Below, piece after piece: positions 17,523-25,877 of a DNA stretch of 64,000 nucleotides. Location of the stretch: contig NZ_CP045643.1 of the NCBI RefSeq assembly GCF_009498275.1, positions 7,006,001-7,070,000 on the forward strand, in the 5' to 3' direction. Every line of letters begins with the position of its first letter. Position 1 is the first letter of the stretch. The position numbers and the translations under genes are program-made. The DNA comes from Streptomyces fagopyri (GTDB lineage Bacteria > Actinomycetota > Actinomycetes > Streptomycetales > Streptomycetaceae). The notes under the pieces are model-generated. The model did not search any database and was not told the origin of the DNA. It saw only the letters and a program-made list of their open reading frames with translations.

Positions 17523-18572
17523 ATGGAGACCTTCGAGAGCCTCGTACGCGCCGAGTTCGCCCCGAAGAACACCTATCTGAACACCGCGAGCACCGGACTG
17601 CTGCCGGTCCGCGCGGTGGAGGCGATGCGTACCGCCGTCGCGTCCGTCGCCGCCGGACGGCCCGCGGACATGTTCGCGGACGTCGAGGCCGCCCGCGCGT
17701 CGTTCGCGCGGCTGGCCGGAGTCCCGGCGGCCCGGGTGGCGGCCGGGGCGTCGGTCGCCGTCTACAGCGGACTGATCGCCGCCGCGCTGCCGGCCGGCGC
17801 CGAAGTACTCACCGCCGAGGCCGACTTCAGCTCCGTGGTGAACCCCTTCCACGTCCGCGGCGACCTCAAGGTGCGCGCCGTACCGCTGGAGCGGCTCGCC
17901 GAGTCCGTACGACCCGGCACCGCACTCGTCGCGGTCAGCGCGGCGCAGTCCGCCGACGGCCGGGTCGCGGACCTGGCGGCGATCCGGGAGGCCGCCCGGA
18001 CCCACGGCGCGCGGACGTACGTCGACGCGTCCCAGGCGGCCGGCTGGCTGCCGCTGACGGCGGGCGCCTACGACTACGTCTCCTCCGTCGCCTTCAAGTG
18101 GCTGGTCTGCCCCCGGGGCGTCGCGTTCCTCGTCGTCCCGGAAGACTTCGGCGGGCTCACCGCGCTGTTCGCCGGCTGGGTCGCGGGGGAGGCGCCCTGG
18201 GACAGCTGCTACGGACCGGTCGAGGAACTCGCCCACTCGGCACGGCGGTTCGACGAGAGTCCCAGCCTCTTCTCGTACGCGGGGGCCCGCCATTCGCTGG
18301 AGCTCCTCGAGCAGCTGGGGGTGGAGCGCGTACGCACCCACGACCTGGGCCTCGCCGACCGGTTCCGCGCCGGGCTGCGGGAGCTCGGCCACGAACCGGT
18401 GCCCGCGCCCGGCTCGCCGATCGTCTCCGTGCCCGGACTCGGGCGTCTGCAGCCGGAGTTGAGCGAGGCCGGGGTGGAGGTCTCCGACCGGGCGGGCAAC
18501 CTGCGCGCCGCCTTCCACCTGTACAACACACCCGCCGACGTCGACCGGCTGCTGGACGCTCTGCGTCCCTGA
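17523..18572 (+). CDS. Aminotransferase class V-fold PLP-dependent protein
   Basis: About 349 residues with a class V (NifS/CsdA-like) fold: NTASTGLLP near the N-terminus, the PLP phosphate and ring-stacking regions, YVDASQAAGWLPL with the pyridine-N Asp, and the Schiff-base Lys in VAFKWLVCPRG. It lacks the cysteine loop of true desulfurases (no obvious SGxxC active Cys), so it is probably a kynureninase/epimerase-like aminotransferase or lyase of unknown substrate. ATG at 17523 was chosen over an in-frame upstream start because it sits just after GTAGGTCCC, and the conserved part starts at METFESLV. A very large inverted repeat follows. Confidence 0.88.
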   Translation: METFESLVRAEFAPKNTYLNTASTGLLPVRAVEAMRTAVASVAAGRPADMFADVEAARASFARLAGVPAARVAAGASVAVYSGLIAAALPAGAEVLTAEADFSSVVNPFHVRGDLKVRAVPLERLAESVRPGTALVAVSAAQSADGRVADLAAIREAARTHGARTYVDASQAAGWLPLTAGAYDYVSSVAFKWLVCPRGVAFLVVPEDFGGLTALFAGWVAGEAPWDSCYGPVEELAHSARRFDESPSLFSYAGARHSLELLEQLGVERVRTHDLGLADRFRAGLRELGHEPVPAPGSPIVSVPGLGRLQPELSEAGVEVSDRAGNLRAAFHLYNTPADVDRLLDALRP

Positions 18573-18598
18573 GCCCCGGGGGGCTGCCGGCCCGCGCT

Positions 18599-18678
18599 CC
18601 CGTACCGGGGTGCGGGAAGGCGGCCCGGGGCGCCGCCTTCCCGCACCCCGGTACGGGAAGGCGGCGCCCCGGGCCGCC
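18599..18678. terminator. Bidirectional terminator with two competing hairpins
   Basis: A perfect 25-bp inverted repeat (18599-18623 against 18633-18657, 9-base spacer) overlaps a second perfect 19-bp inverted repeat (18620-18638 against 18660-18678). The two stems share bases and cannot form together. It lies between converging genes, the PLP protein (+) and ectD (-). Confidence 0.8.
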
Positions 18679-18695
18679 GTGATCGGCGGGCCGGG

Positions 18696-18771
18696 GCGGT
18701 CCGTGCTCCGCGCACTCAGCGCACGAGGCGGTCCGTGCTCAACGCACGGGCGGTCCGTGGTCAGCGCACGG
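18696..18771. repeat. Three imperfect tandem repeats at the 3' end of ectD
   Basis: GCGGTCCGTG starts at 18696, 18728 and 18750, each followed by a CGCAC block. The last unit overlaps the ectD stop codon, suggesting that the end of the gene was duplicated outward. Confidence 0.6.
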
Positions 18772-19648
18772 GGGTGAAGTCGCGGGCGCCGATGAAGTCG
18801 GGCCTGCGCACCGGCGCCGCGAAGGGCTCCACCGCCGCGTTCTCCACGCTGTTGAACACGATGAAGACGTTGCTGCGCGGGAACGGGGTGATGTTGTCGC
18901 CCGAGCCGTGCATGCAGTTGCAGTCGAACCAGGTCGCCGAACCGGCCCGGCCCGTGAAGAGCTTGATGCCGTGCCGGGTGGCGAAGCCGGTGAGCGCCTC
19001 GTCGGACGGCGTACCCGCGTCCTGCATCTGAAGCGACTGCTTGTAGTTGTCCTTCGGGGTGGACCCCGCACAGCCGAGGAACGTCCGGTGCGACCCCGGC
19101 ATGATCATGAGACCGCCGTTGGTGTCGTAGTTCTCGGTCAGCGCGATCGACACGGACACCGTGCGCATGTTCGGCAGCCCGTCCTCGGCGTGCCAGGTCT
19201 CGAAGTCCGAGTGCCAGTAGAACCCGCTGGCCCCGAAGCCCGGCTTGACGTTGATCCGCGACTGGTGGACGTAGACGTCCGAGCCGAGGATCTGCCGGGC
19301 CCGCCCGACCACGCGCTCGTCGCGGACGAGACGGGCGAAGATCTCGCTGATCCGGTGCACCTCGAAGACGGACCGGATCTCCAGCGACTTCGGCTCGACG
19401 ATCGAGCGTTCGTCCGCGCGGATCGCGGGATCGGTGACGATCCGCTCCAGCTCCTGCCGGTACACGGCGACCTCGTCCTCGTCGAGGAGCTCCTCGACGG
19501 GGAGGAAGCCGTCGCGCTCGTACGCGAGCAGCTCGGAGCCGGTGATCGGGCCGGGCGCGTCCGGCGCACCCCACAGGACGGGGTCCTGGCGGGGTACGGA
19601 CACCTCGGTGGCGCCGCGGCTGGGGTAGAGATCGGTGAGGGTGGTCAT
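18761..19648 (-). CDS. ectD: Ectoine hydroxylase EctD
   Basis: 295 residues of the phytanoyl-CoA/non-haem Fe(II), 2-oxoglutarate dioxygenase family; it converts ectoine to 5-hydroxyectoine. The iron-binding facial triad is visible as His and Asp in YWHSDFETWH and a distal His in NCMHGSGDN. The EctD signature FGASGFYWHSDFETWHAEDG and the 2-oxoglutarate contact region near FTPVR at the end are intact. Length matches the family. It is the last gene of ectABCD, 7 bases after ectC. Confidence 0.97.
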   Translation of the reverse strand: MTTLTDLYPSRGATEVSVPRQDPVLWGAPDAPGPITGSELLAYERDGFLPVEELLDEDEVAVYRQELERIVTDPAIRADERSIVEPKSLEIRSVFEVHRISEIFARLVRDERVVGRARQILGSDVYVHQSRINVKPGFGASGFYWHSDFETWHAEDGLPNMRTVSVSIALTENYDTNGGLMIMPGSHRTFLGCAGSTPKDNYKQSLQMQDAGTPSDEALTGFATRHGIKLFTGRAGSATWFDCNCMHGSGDNITPFPRSNVFIVFNSVENAAVEPFAAPVRRPDFIGARDFTPVR

Positions 19649-19655
19649 GGGCGTT

Positions 19656-20054
19656 TCACACCTCCTCGGTGAGCAGCGGGTAGACGCCGTTCTCGTCGTG
19701 GTCCTCGCGCCCGGTGACGGGCGGGTTGAAGACGCAGATGCAGCGGAAGTCCTCCTTGATCCGCATCGTGTGCCTCTCGTGCCCGTCGAGGAGGTACATG
19801 GTGCCGGGTGTGATCGTGTACGTGAACCCGGTCTCGTCGTCGGTGAGTTCGGCCTCGCCCTCGACGCAGACGACGGCCTCGATGTGGTTGGCGTACCACA
19901 TCGACGTCTCCGTGCCCGCGTACAGGATCGTCTCGTGCACGGAGAAGCCGACCTTCTCCTTGGCGAGGACGATGCGCTTGCTCTCCCAGGTGCCCGAGGC
20001 CGACTTCACGTGCCGGTCGGTGCCTTCGATGTCCTTGAACGAACGGACTATCAC
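19656..20054 (-). CDS. ectC: L-ectoine synthase EctC
   Basis: 132 residues, a single cupin barrel. It cyclises N-gamma-acetyl-diaminobutyrate to ectoine. Conserved elements are [45 protein letters not shown], with the metal- and substrate-binding Glu, His and Tyr residues, and [18 protein letters not shown] start with GAGAGAGG upstream. It is 52 bases from ectB and 7 from ectD in the same operon. Confidence 0.97.
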   Translation of the reverse strand: MIVRSFKDIEGTDRHVKSASGTWESKRIVLAKEKVGFSVHETILYAGTETSMWYANHIEAVVCVEGEAELTDDETGFTYTITPGTMYLLDGHERHTMRIKEDFRCICVFNPPVTGREDHDENGVYPLLTEEV

Positions 20055-20106
20055 GATGCTGCGATGCCTCTCTCTCGTGGCTCGGGTGCGGGGTTCGGGG
20101 TGGGTC

Positions 20107-21378
20107 TCAGAGGGTCTCGCGCACGGCGCGGGCGAGGGTGCGCAGGCCTTCGTCGAGTTCCTCGGGGGTGATGGTGAGTGCCGGGAGGAGTTTCACGACC
20201 TCGCTCTCCGGCCCCGACGTCTCGATGAGCAGCCCGAGTTCGAAGGCGCGCTGCGCGACGCGTCCCGCGCGTGCCTTCTCGTGGAACTCCAGCCCCCAGA
20301 CGAGCCCGCGCCCCCGGTACTCCCGGACGTCGGCGAGATTCTCCTCGGTGATGGAGATCAGGCCCTGCTCGATCTGCTCGCCGCGGGCACGGGTCTGCTT
20401 CTCCATGGCGGAGCCGTCCGACCAGTACGTCTCCAGGGTCGCGGCGGCCGTCACGAACGCGGGGTTGTTGCCGCGGAAGGTGCCGTTGTGCTCGCCGGGC
20501 TCCCAGATGTCCAGTTCGGGCTTGAACAGGCACAGCGACATGGGCAGGCCGTAGCCGCTGATGGACTTGGACACGGTCACGATGTCGGGCACGATCCCCG
20601 CCTCCTCGAAGGAGAAGAACGCCCCCGTCCGTCCGCAGCCCATCTGGATGTCGTCGACGATCAGCAGCATGTCCCGCCGCCTGCACAGGTCGGCGAGGGC
20701 GCGCAGCCACTCGGGCCGGGCGACGTTGATGCCGCCCTCGCCCTGGACGGTCTCCACGATGACCGCGGCGGGCTGGTTGAGGCCGGACCCCTGGTCCTCC
20801 AGCAGGCGTTCGAACCAGAGGAAGTCCGGCACCTGGCCGTCGAAGTAGTTGTCGAACGGCATCGGGGTGCCGTGCACGAGCGGCACCCCGGCGCCCGCGC
20901 GCTTGAAGGCGTTGCCGGTGACGGCGAGCGATCCGAGCGACATCCCGTGGAAGGCGTTGGTGAAGGACACGATCGCCTCGCGCCCCTTCACCTTCCGCGC
21001 CAGCTTCAGCGCTGACTCCACGGCGTTGGTGCCGGTGGGGCCCGGGAACATCACCTTGTACGGCAGGTCACGCGGGCGCAGCACGAGGTTCTGGAAGGCC
21101 TCGAGGAACGCGCGTTTGGCGGTCGTCGACATGTCGAGACCGTGGGTGACGCCGTCGCGTTCCAGGTAGTCGATCAGGGCCCGTTTGAGTACCGGGTTGT
21201 TGTGCCCGTAGTTGAGGGAACCGGCGCCGGCGAAGAAGTCGAGGTACGCGTGTCCGTCCTCGTCGTACATCCGGCTGCCCTGCGCCCGGTCGAAGACGGT
21301 GGGCCAGTTGCGGCAGTAGCTGCGCACCTCCGACTCCAGGGTCTCGAAGACGCTCAGGTCGGGCGGGGTGATGGTCAC
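20107..21378 (-). CDS. ectB: Diaminobutyrate--2-oxoglutarate transaminase EctB
   Basis: About 423 residues of class III aminotransferase fold. It makes L-2,4-diaminobutyrate from aspartate semialdehyde and glutamate. The PLP Lys lies in [14 protein letters not shown], preceded by [21 protein letters not shown]; the N-terminus [19 protein letters not shown] is diagnostic for EctB. GTG at 21378 was chosen because homologues start just before [15 protein letters not shown]; the frame is open far upstream into ectA but in a different reading phase from it. It lies 29 bases after ectA. Confidence 0.97.
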   Translation of the reverse strand: MTITPPDLSVFETLESEVRSYCRNWPTVFDRAQGSRMYDEDGHAYLDFFAGAGSLNYGHNNPVLKRALIDYLERDGVTHGLDMSTTAKRAFLEAFQNLVLRPRDLPYKVMFPGPTGTNAVESALKLARKVKGREAIVSFTNAFHGMSLGSLAVTGNAFKRAGAGVPLVHGTPMPFDNYFDGQVPDFLWFERLLEDQGSGLNQPAAVIVETVQGEGGINVARPEWLRALADLCRRRDMLLIVDDIQMGCGRTGAFFSFEEAGIVPDIVTVSKSISGYGLPMSLCLFKPELDIWEPGEHNGTFRGNNPAFVTAAATLETYWSDGSAMEKQTRARGEQIEQGLISITEENLADVREYRGRGLVWGLEFHEKARAGRVAQRAFELGLLIETSGPESEVVKLLPALTITPEELDEGLRTLARAVRETL

Positions 21379-21407
21379 GGCGGAATCGCTCCTCGGTGCG
21401 TGGGGGG

Positions 21408-21965
21408 TCAGAGGGAGAGGGGACCGATGCGGTACAGGACTTCGGGGTCGTGGGGCCCGTCGGGGCTGTGCGGGAAGTGCCCCGACCCGAACAGCACCTC
21501 GCGCTCGACACTCGCGCCGTGGCGGGCGGCGTACGAGGTGAAGAGGCGCTCGGAGGCGATGTTGCCGGGCGTGATGGTGGTCTCGACCCCGCTGATCGTC
21601 CGCTCCCGGGCGACCCGCGCGGTCAGTCCGTCGAGCAGGGCCGCGGCCAGTCCGCGTCCGCGGTGCGAGGCGTCGACGGCGACCTGCCAGACGAGCAGGG
21701 TGTCCGGGCGCTCGGGCCGGACGTACCCGGTGACGAAACCGACGGGGAGCCCCTCCGGGTCCGCCGTGTCGCGTGCGACCACCGAGGTGCCGGCGAAGTC
21801 GCGGCACCACAGCAGATAGCTGTACGAGGAGTTCAGGTCGAGGGTCTCGGAGTCCTTGGCGATGCGCCAGAGGGCGGCCCCGTCGGCCACCTCCGGACGG
21901 TCGATCCGAAGGCCTTCCGGCATTTCCAGGAATTCCGCTGGCAGGTCTGTCGGTGCGGCGGTCAT
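21408..21965 (-). CDS. ectA: L-2,4-diaminobutyrate N-gamma-acetyltransferase EctA
   Basis: 185 residues of GNAT fold; the first dedicated gene of ectoine synthesis. The family block YSYLLWCRDFAGTSVVA is followed by acetyl-CoA binding at VDASHRGRGLAAALLDGL, then ETTITPGNIASERLF. It leads the ectABCD operon. The preceding 400 bases are unusually AT-rich for this genome and carry the promoter and at least one palindrome. No aspartokinase gene is linked here, unlike some halophile ect clusters. Confidence 0.96.
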   Translation of the reverse strand: MTAAPTDLPAEFLEMPEGLRIDRPEVADGAALWRIAKDSETLDLNSSYSYLLWCRDFAGTSVVARDTADPEGLPVGFVTGYVRPERPDTLLVWQVAVDASHRGRGLAAALLDGLTARVARERTISGVETTITPGNIASERLFTSYAARHGASVEREVLFGSGHFPHSPDGPHDPEVLYRIGPLSL

Positions 21966-22320
21966 GCGGCTTGAATTTACCGATGGAAATTCGAAAATGC
22001 ATCGCCGAAGCGGGTTACGCGCGGAGTGATCGTGTGTTATCCCGCGCCGCTGTACGCCTGCTCAGCGGGTGCCTATAACAGTAGTTCTGTCCGTATATTA
22101 GGGGAGGAACCGGACGTCCTGTGGAGTGTGTCACAGCGATGTAATGGCCATGAGATCTGCCCGGATCATGTCGGTTGGCGTTCGCTAAATCTTTGCGTTT
22201 AGCGGCAGGGAAAGCGGGCAGAAGAATATGGGAGCCTACGCTGAATTGATATCCGAATAAGTGTATCGAATGCGTGGAGCGCCGACTCCGCGGATGTGTC
22301 GCGGGATTTCGCGCGCGAAC
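21966..22320 (-). promoter_or_regulatory. Long AT-rich ect upstream region with a palindrome
   Basis: About 355 bases without a gene. The part nearest ectA contains TTTTCGAATTT and, read on the - strand, a TTATAG that could be a -10 box near 22075. Further out, arms CGCTAAA (22183-22189) and TTTAGCG (22198-22204) form a 7-bp inverted repeat with an 8-base spacer, operator-like in form. The bases are far poorer in GC than the flanks, as expected for a stress promoter and possible regulator sites. The exact start site is not evident. Confidence 0.5.
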
Positions 22321-22360
22321 GGGGCGGTGCGCGCCGACGGGTGTCGGCGCGCACCGCCCC
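22321..22360 (-). terminator. Perfect 18-bp hairpin terminator after the DUF4097 gene
   Basis: Arms 22321-22338 and 22343-22360 are exactly complementary (GGGGCGGTGCGCGCCGAC) with loop GGGT; it separates the DUF4097 gene from ect. Confidence 0.88.
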
Positions 22361-22376
22361 GGGGGTGCTCCGTCTC

Positions 22377-23048
22377 TCAGAGGGCGCGGGCGGAGATGTC
22401 GCCGTAGGCGGTGGTCGCCCGGATGGTCAGGCCGGCTCCGGCGCCGGCGGTGTTCCGGAGAGCGTTGTGGATCCGGCCGTAGCCGGTGCCGGCGTCCAGG
22501 GACGCGGAGACTCCGTGGGCGGCGCCGACCGAGATCCCACCGTGCTCGGTGCGCAGTGTGACCGCGCCGCGCACGGCCTCGGTGACGCGGATGTCGCCCT
22601 TGCGGGTGCTGATCTGCGCGGGGCCGTTCAGCCGGCCGACGGAGACGTCACCGGCGAGGACGGTGAGGTGGGTGCTCCCGGCCTCGTCGAGCTCGACCGT
22701 GGCCTGCCCGCCTTCGAAGGTGACGTCACCGAGCCGTCCGACACCCCGGAGCTCGGCGCCGGCCGCCCTCGCCTCGACGCGGGAGCCGGCGGGCAGCCGG
22801 ACCGTCACCTCGACGGATCCGGAAGCGCCGAGGATCCGGTTCTTCGCCGCCGCGGTCTCGATCCGCAGGACGCCGTCGCCGTAGGTGACCCCGGTCTGTT
22901 CCGCCGCCTCGACGTCGCGGCTCTTCGAGGCGTCCGCCGGCAGGATCTCGACCGTGGTGTCGGCCCGGTCGGCGGCGACGAGCCGGACGCGTCCCGCGGG
23001 GATGTCGAGGACGGCCGAGACGGGGGCGGGGGTGTCGAACTTCTGCAT
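22377..23048 (-). CDS. DUF4097-family beta-strand repeat protein
   Basis: 223 residues of alternating short beta strands, as in the DUF4097/adhesin-like beta-solenoid family: VRLVAADRADTTVEILPADASKSRDVEAAEQTGVTYGDGVLRIET, then repeated G-D-[IV] turns such as RKGDIRVTEAVRGAVTLRTEHGGISVG. There is no signal peptide or membrane helix. Its molecular role is unknown; relatives occur beside MarR/PadR-type regulators in Streptomyces. Transcribed divergently from the GbsR/MarR regulator, with several TTGCA boxes between them, so it is the likely target of that regulator. Confidence 0.87.
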   Translation of the reverse strand: MQKFDTPAPVSAVLDIPAGRVRLVAADRADTTVEILPADASKSRDVEAAEQTGVTYGDGVLRIETAAAKNRILGASGSVEVTVRLPAGSRVEARAAGAELRGVGRLGDVTFEGGQATVELDEAGSTHLTVLAGDVSVGRLNGPAQISTRKGDIRVTEAVRGAVTLRTEHGGISVGAAHGVSASLDAGTGYGRIHNALRNTAGAGAGLTIRATTAYGDISARAL

Positions 23049-23112
23049 CGTGCTCTCCTTTTCCGCGGCGCGGGCTCATGTGGCTCGCTGTTTCCGTTGA
23101 GAGAAACGCTAC

Positions 23113-23234
23113 GTTGCATTCAATGATCCGGCAACATTCTCGTTGCGCGTGTGGGTCGATATTGCAGGTGAGAGGCGATATTTCATTGCAATGACCTTGA
23201 GTCTAATGCAACAGCGAGTATCTTGCTCGTTGCA
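23113..23234. promoter_or_regulatory. Cluster of TTGCA operator-like boxes in a divergent promoter
   Basis: The AT-rich gap contains GTTGCA at 23113-23118, a perfect 12-bp palindrome TCATTGCAATGA at 23183-23194, TGCAAC at 23207-23212 and GTTGCAATGA from 23229. Four copies of one half-site in about 120 bases strongly suggest binding sites for the adjacent regulator. Confidence 0.65.
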
Positions 23235-23289
23235 ATGAAATGGGGGTGAACGCTATGGTGGAGGCACCACGGACCATAAGGAGACCGCG

Positions 23290-24102
23290 ATGCCGGGAGG
23301 CAGACTCACCCAGCAGGAACGTCAGCAGGTCGCGCTGGGACTGGCCGACGGCCTCGCCTACGCGGAGATCGCCAGACGTCTCGACCGTCCGACCTCGACC
23401 ATCACCCGGGAGGTCATGCGCAACGGCGGCCCGACCGCGTACCGCGCCGATCTCGCCCATCGCGCCACCGAGCGCCGCGCCCACCGCCGCAGGCAGGCCG
23501 CGCCGCAGGGGGCGGAGGCGCCCGCGCAGCCCCACGGGCGCGATGCCGAGGCGGTGCGCGAGTACGAGGAGACGTTCACCACCGTGATCATGCAGTCGGG
23601 CATGTCCAAGATGATGTCCCGCGTGCTGGCCTGCCTCTGCATCAGCGACGCGGGCAGTCTCACCGCGTCCGAACTCGTCCAGCGTCTCCAGGTCAGCCCG
23701 GCGTCCATCTCCAAGGCGATCGCGTTCCTGGAGAGCCAGGGCCTGGTCCGCAGGGAGCGCGACGAAAGCCGCCGCGAGCGGTACATCGTCGACGACGACA
23801 TCTGGTACCGGTCGATGATGGCCAGCGCCCGGTCCACCGCCCAACTCGTCGAGACCACACGGCAAGGCGTCGTCGTCCTGGGCCCGGGCACCCCGGCCGC
23901 CGTCCGCCTCGAGAACATCGCCCGCTTCCTCGACTTCGTCTCCGAGAGCATCGCGCGCGCCGCCGAACAGGCCCGCGACATCCTCCACGTGAAACCCGGA
24001 CCGGCCACCGGGCAGGCGGGCCGCCCGGTGCCCGAGGACGGGGCCGGGCGGACGGCAGGAGGGGCCGCGGGCGAACCCCCGAAGGGTGAGGGCGAAGGGT
24101 AG
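23290..24102 (+). CDS. GbsR/MarR-family regulator with an extra N-terminal HTH
   Basis: 270 residues. Residues 5-50 (TQQERQQVALGLADGLAYAEIARRLDRPTSTITREVMRNGG) look like the HTH_38/IS30-transposase type helix-turn-helix. Residues about 95-160 form a GbsR/MarR winged helix (MSKMMSRVLACLCISDAGSLTASELVQRLQVSPASISKAIAFLESQGLVRRERD). The C-terminal helices should dimerise, and the final 40 residues are disordered Gly/Pro/Glu-rich. Two DNA-binding domains in one MarR-type protein are unusual. ATG at 23290 follows ATAAGGAGACCGCG, a strong site. Probably controls itself and the divergent DUF4097 gene; a wider role in osmotic stress beside ect is possible. Confidence 0.88.
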   Translation: MPGGRLTQQERQQVALGLADGLAYAEIARRLDRPTSTITREVMRNGGPTAYRADLAHRATERRAHRRRQAAPQGAEAPAQPHGRDAEAVREYEETFTTVIMQSGMSKMMSRVLACLCISDAGSLTASELVQRLQVSPASISKAIAFLESQGLVRRERDESRRERYIVDDDIWYRSMMASARSTAQLVETTRQGVVVLGPGTPAAVRLENIARFLDFVSESIARAAEQARDILHVKPGPATGQAGRPVPEDGAGRTAGGAAGEPPKGEGEG

Positions 24103-24441
24103 CTGCGGCGGGGCCGGGAGCGGGCGGTCGGGCCAGGTCGGGCCGAGGGCCGCGATCCGGAAGCGGAGGGTCAGGGGGCCGGGGGGCCGGGCCGACGGTC
24201 GGGGAAGCCGGGAGACAGGCGTCAGGTGAGGGGAGCCGGGAGCCGGGTCAAGGACCAGGGGGTCGGGAACCGGGCGGCGGGCAAGGAGAGCCGGGAGCCG
24301 GGCCGGGGATCAGGGGAGTCGTGAGACGGGCGCCGGGCGCGGGGAGCCGGGCGGAGGGCCGGCCGACGTTCGCCCGGTTCCCCGTTCCGGCTCCCGGCGT
24401 GCGCCCGGCGTGGGCGCGGCTCCCGGTCTCCTGCTCCAGGT
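24103..24441. other. G-rich low-complexity intergenic region
   Basis: About 340 bases without a gene. One strand is loaded with GGGAGCCGGG-like runs (for example around 24230-24260 and 24290-24310), followed by the complementary composition near 24371-24410. GGGGAGCCGGGCG (24341-24353) can pair with 24371-24383 with one mismatch and may act as terminator between two converging genes. Confidence 0.5.
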
Positions 24442-25551
24442 TCACCCCCGGCCGCCCCACGCCTCCGTCACCGCACGCCGGGCCCCCTCCAGGTCCACCG
24501 CGTGTCCGGACTCGGCCAGAGCGGCGCCGACGGCGGCGAGGCACGAGTGCACGACGTCCCGCGTCGCGTCCGGACCGTAGTGGTTGACGCGGATCATCTC
24601 CTTCGCCAGCGCACCCCCGCCCGCGGCCAGCGGCAGCACCGGGTCCGCCGCCAGCGCCCTGGCGACGAGCACCGTCGCGTCGGCCCCGGCCGGCACCCGC
24701 AGGGTCGTCGCGACCGGCGCCGCGTCCCCCGCCCGGTGCACGAACGGCTCCAGCCCCCCGCCGAGAGCCACCGCCCCCGCCCGGGTCGCCGCCGCGGCCG
24801 AGGCGTGCCGGTCCATCACCGCGTCGAGCCCCTCACCCTCGATCCGCTCGACACACGCCTCCAGCGCCAGCATCTCCAGCTGTGCCGGCGCATGGAGCAA
24901 CGCCTTGCGCCCGCCGTCGACCCACCGCTCCTTCCAGTCCAGCAAGGACAGGTAGGACCGCCGGGGTGCTCCGGGATTGGCCGCCATCCGCGCCCACGCC
25001 CGCTCGCTCACGGACACGGCGGAGACACCGGCCGGCCCGCCCATCGCCTTCTGCGCGCCGATCACGCACAGGTCGACGCCCCACGCGTCCGGCAGCACCG
25101 GTTCCGCGCCGATCGACGCGACGGCGTCCAGGTAGAACAGCGCGCCGTGCTCGCGCACCACCTCGCCGATCTCCGCGACGGGGTTCGTGTTGCCGGTCGC
25201 GGCCTCCGCGTGCACCAGGGAGACGAAGTCGATCGACGGGTGCTCGGCGAAGGCGGCACGCACCTGCGCGGCCGTCACCGCGGTGTGGAACGTCACCGCG
25301 ATGTCGATGACCGTGGCCCCGCAGTCCCGCAGCCAGTCCCCGAAGGTCTGCCCGTACGGTCCGGTGATCACGTTGAGCGCGGTCGTGCCGGGCCCGGCGG
25401 TGCCCCGGATCGCCCCCTCCAGCGGCAGCAGCGCCTCGCCCTGTGTGATCACGACGTCCTGCTCGGTGGAGAGCAGCCGTGCCACGCGGTCCTCGATCGA
25501 CGCGAAGTGCGCGGCGCTCAGCGGGGCGAGGTCCAGGAAGGGGTGGGTCAC
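24442..25551 (-). CDS. Class V aminotransferase (alanine/serine-glyoxylate type)
   Basis: About 369 residues. PLP-dependent class V fold with VSLVHAEAATGNTNPVAEIGEVV, the cofactor Asp in FYLDAVASIGAEPV, the Schiff-base Lys in CVIGAQKAMGGPAG, and the ITGPYGQTFGDWL glycine region. Similar to serine/alanine-glyoxylate or phosphonate aminotransferases; substrate not assigned. GTG at 25551 (VTHPFLDLAPL) was chosen from a GAAGAGAG site upstream and the conserved beginning; GTG at 25572 and TTG at 25581 are also possible. Divergent from an amino-acid ABC importer, so it may process what that system brings in. Confidence 0.88.
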   Translation of the reverse strand: MTHPFLDLAPLSAAHFASIEDRVARLLSTEQDVVITQGEALLPLEGAIRGTAGPGTTALNVITGPYGQTFGDWLRDCGATVIDIAVTFHTAVTAAQVRAAFAEHPSIDFVSLVHAEAATGNTNPVAEIGEVVREHGALFYLDAVASIGAEPVLPDAWGVDLCVIGAQKAMGGPAGVSAVSVSERAWARMAANPGAPRRSYLSLLDWKERWVDGGRKALLHAPAQLEMLALEACVERIEGEGLDAVMDRHASAAAATRAGAVALGGGLEPFVHRAGDAAPVATTLRVPAGADATVLVARALAADPVLPLAAGGGALAKEMIRVNHYGPDATRDVVHSCLAAVGAALAESGHAVDLEGARRAVTEAWGGRG

Positions 25552-25877
25552 GGCGTTGCTCTCTTCGCTCACGGGTTCCAATGCGCAGTTCCGAGCGTAT
25601 CCGGCACCCCCGGACCGCCTGAGCGCGGGCGGTAGCGCCCGTGGCGCCCGTGGCGCGTGTGTACGCGGGGGCGCGGCGGGGCAGATGGGGACGGTGCCGA
25701 CCGACTCCGCGGCGACCGTCGGACGGACGGACGGCCGGACGCGGGTGCGTCATCGACATGGACACCATGGCGGGCATGACTTCCGAGGTCGAACCGCGCG
25801 AGAACCATCGGATTGGTTTGAGTAAGTCAAACTTCTCCTTATAATCGGAACTCTCAATTCCCCCACAGGAGGTCTCC
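25552..25877. promoter_or_regulatory. Divergent intergenic region between aminotransferase and ABC importer
   Basis: About 325 bases. The aminotransferase side is GC-rich and includes short GGAC repeats (25722-25738). The importer side holds a well-formed promoter, listed separately. No gene is supported. Confidence 0.5.
25816..25845 (+). promoter_or_regulatory. Sigma-70-type promoter with operator palindrome for the amino-acid ABC operon
   Basis: A perfect TATAAT (25840-25845) lies 17 bases after TTTGAG/TTGAGT. The -35 box sits inside the palindrome GTTTGA-GTAAG-TCAAAC (25816-25832), a natural repressor site. The GTG start follows 33 bases after the -10 box, with AGGAGGT in between. Confidence 0.75.

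Noticed and set aside
17523..18572. Cysteine desulfurase
   Set aside because: The class V fold and PLP Lys are present but the catalytic cysteine loop of desulfurases is not seen, so only a general class V label is given.
23290..23430. IS30 transposase fragment
   Set aside because: The HTH_38-like segment is in frame with an intact GbsR/MarR domain, has a good ribosome site and no inverted repeats or transposase catalytic part nearby.
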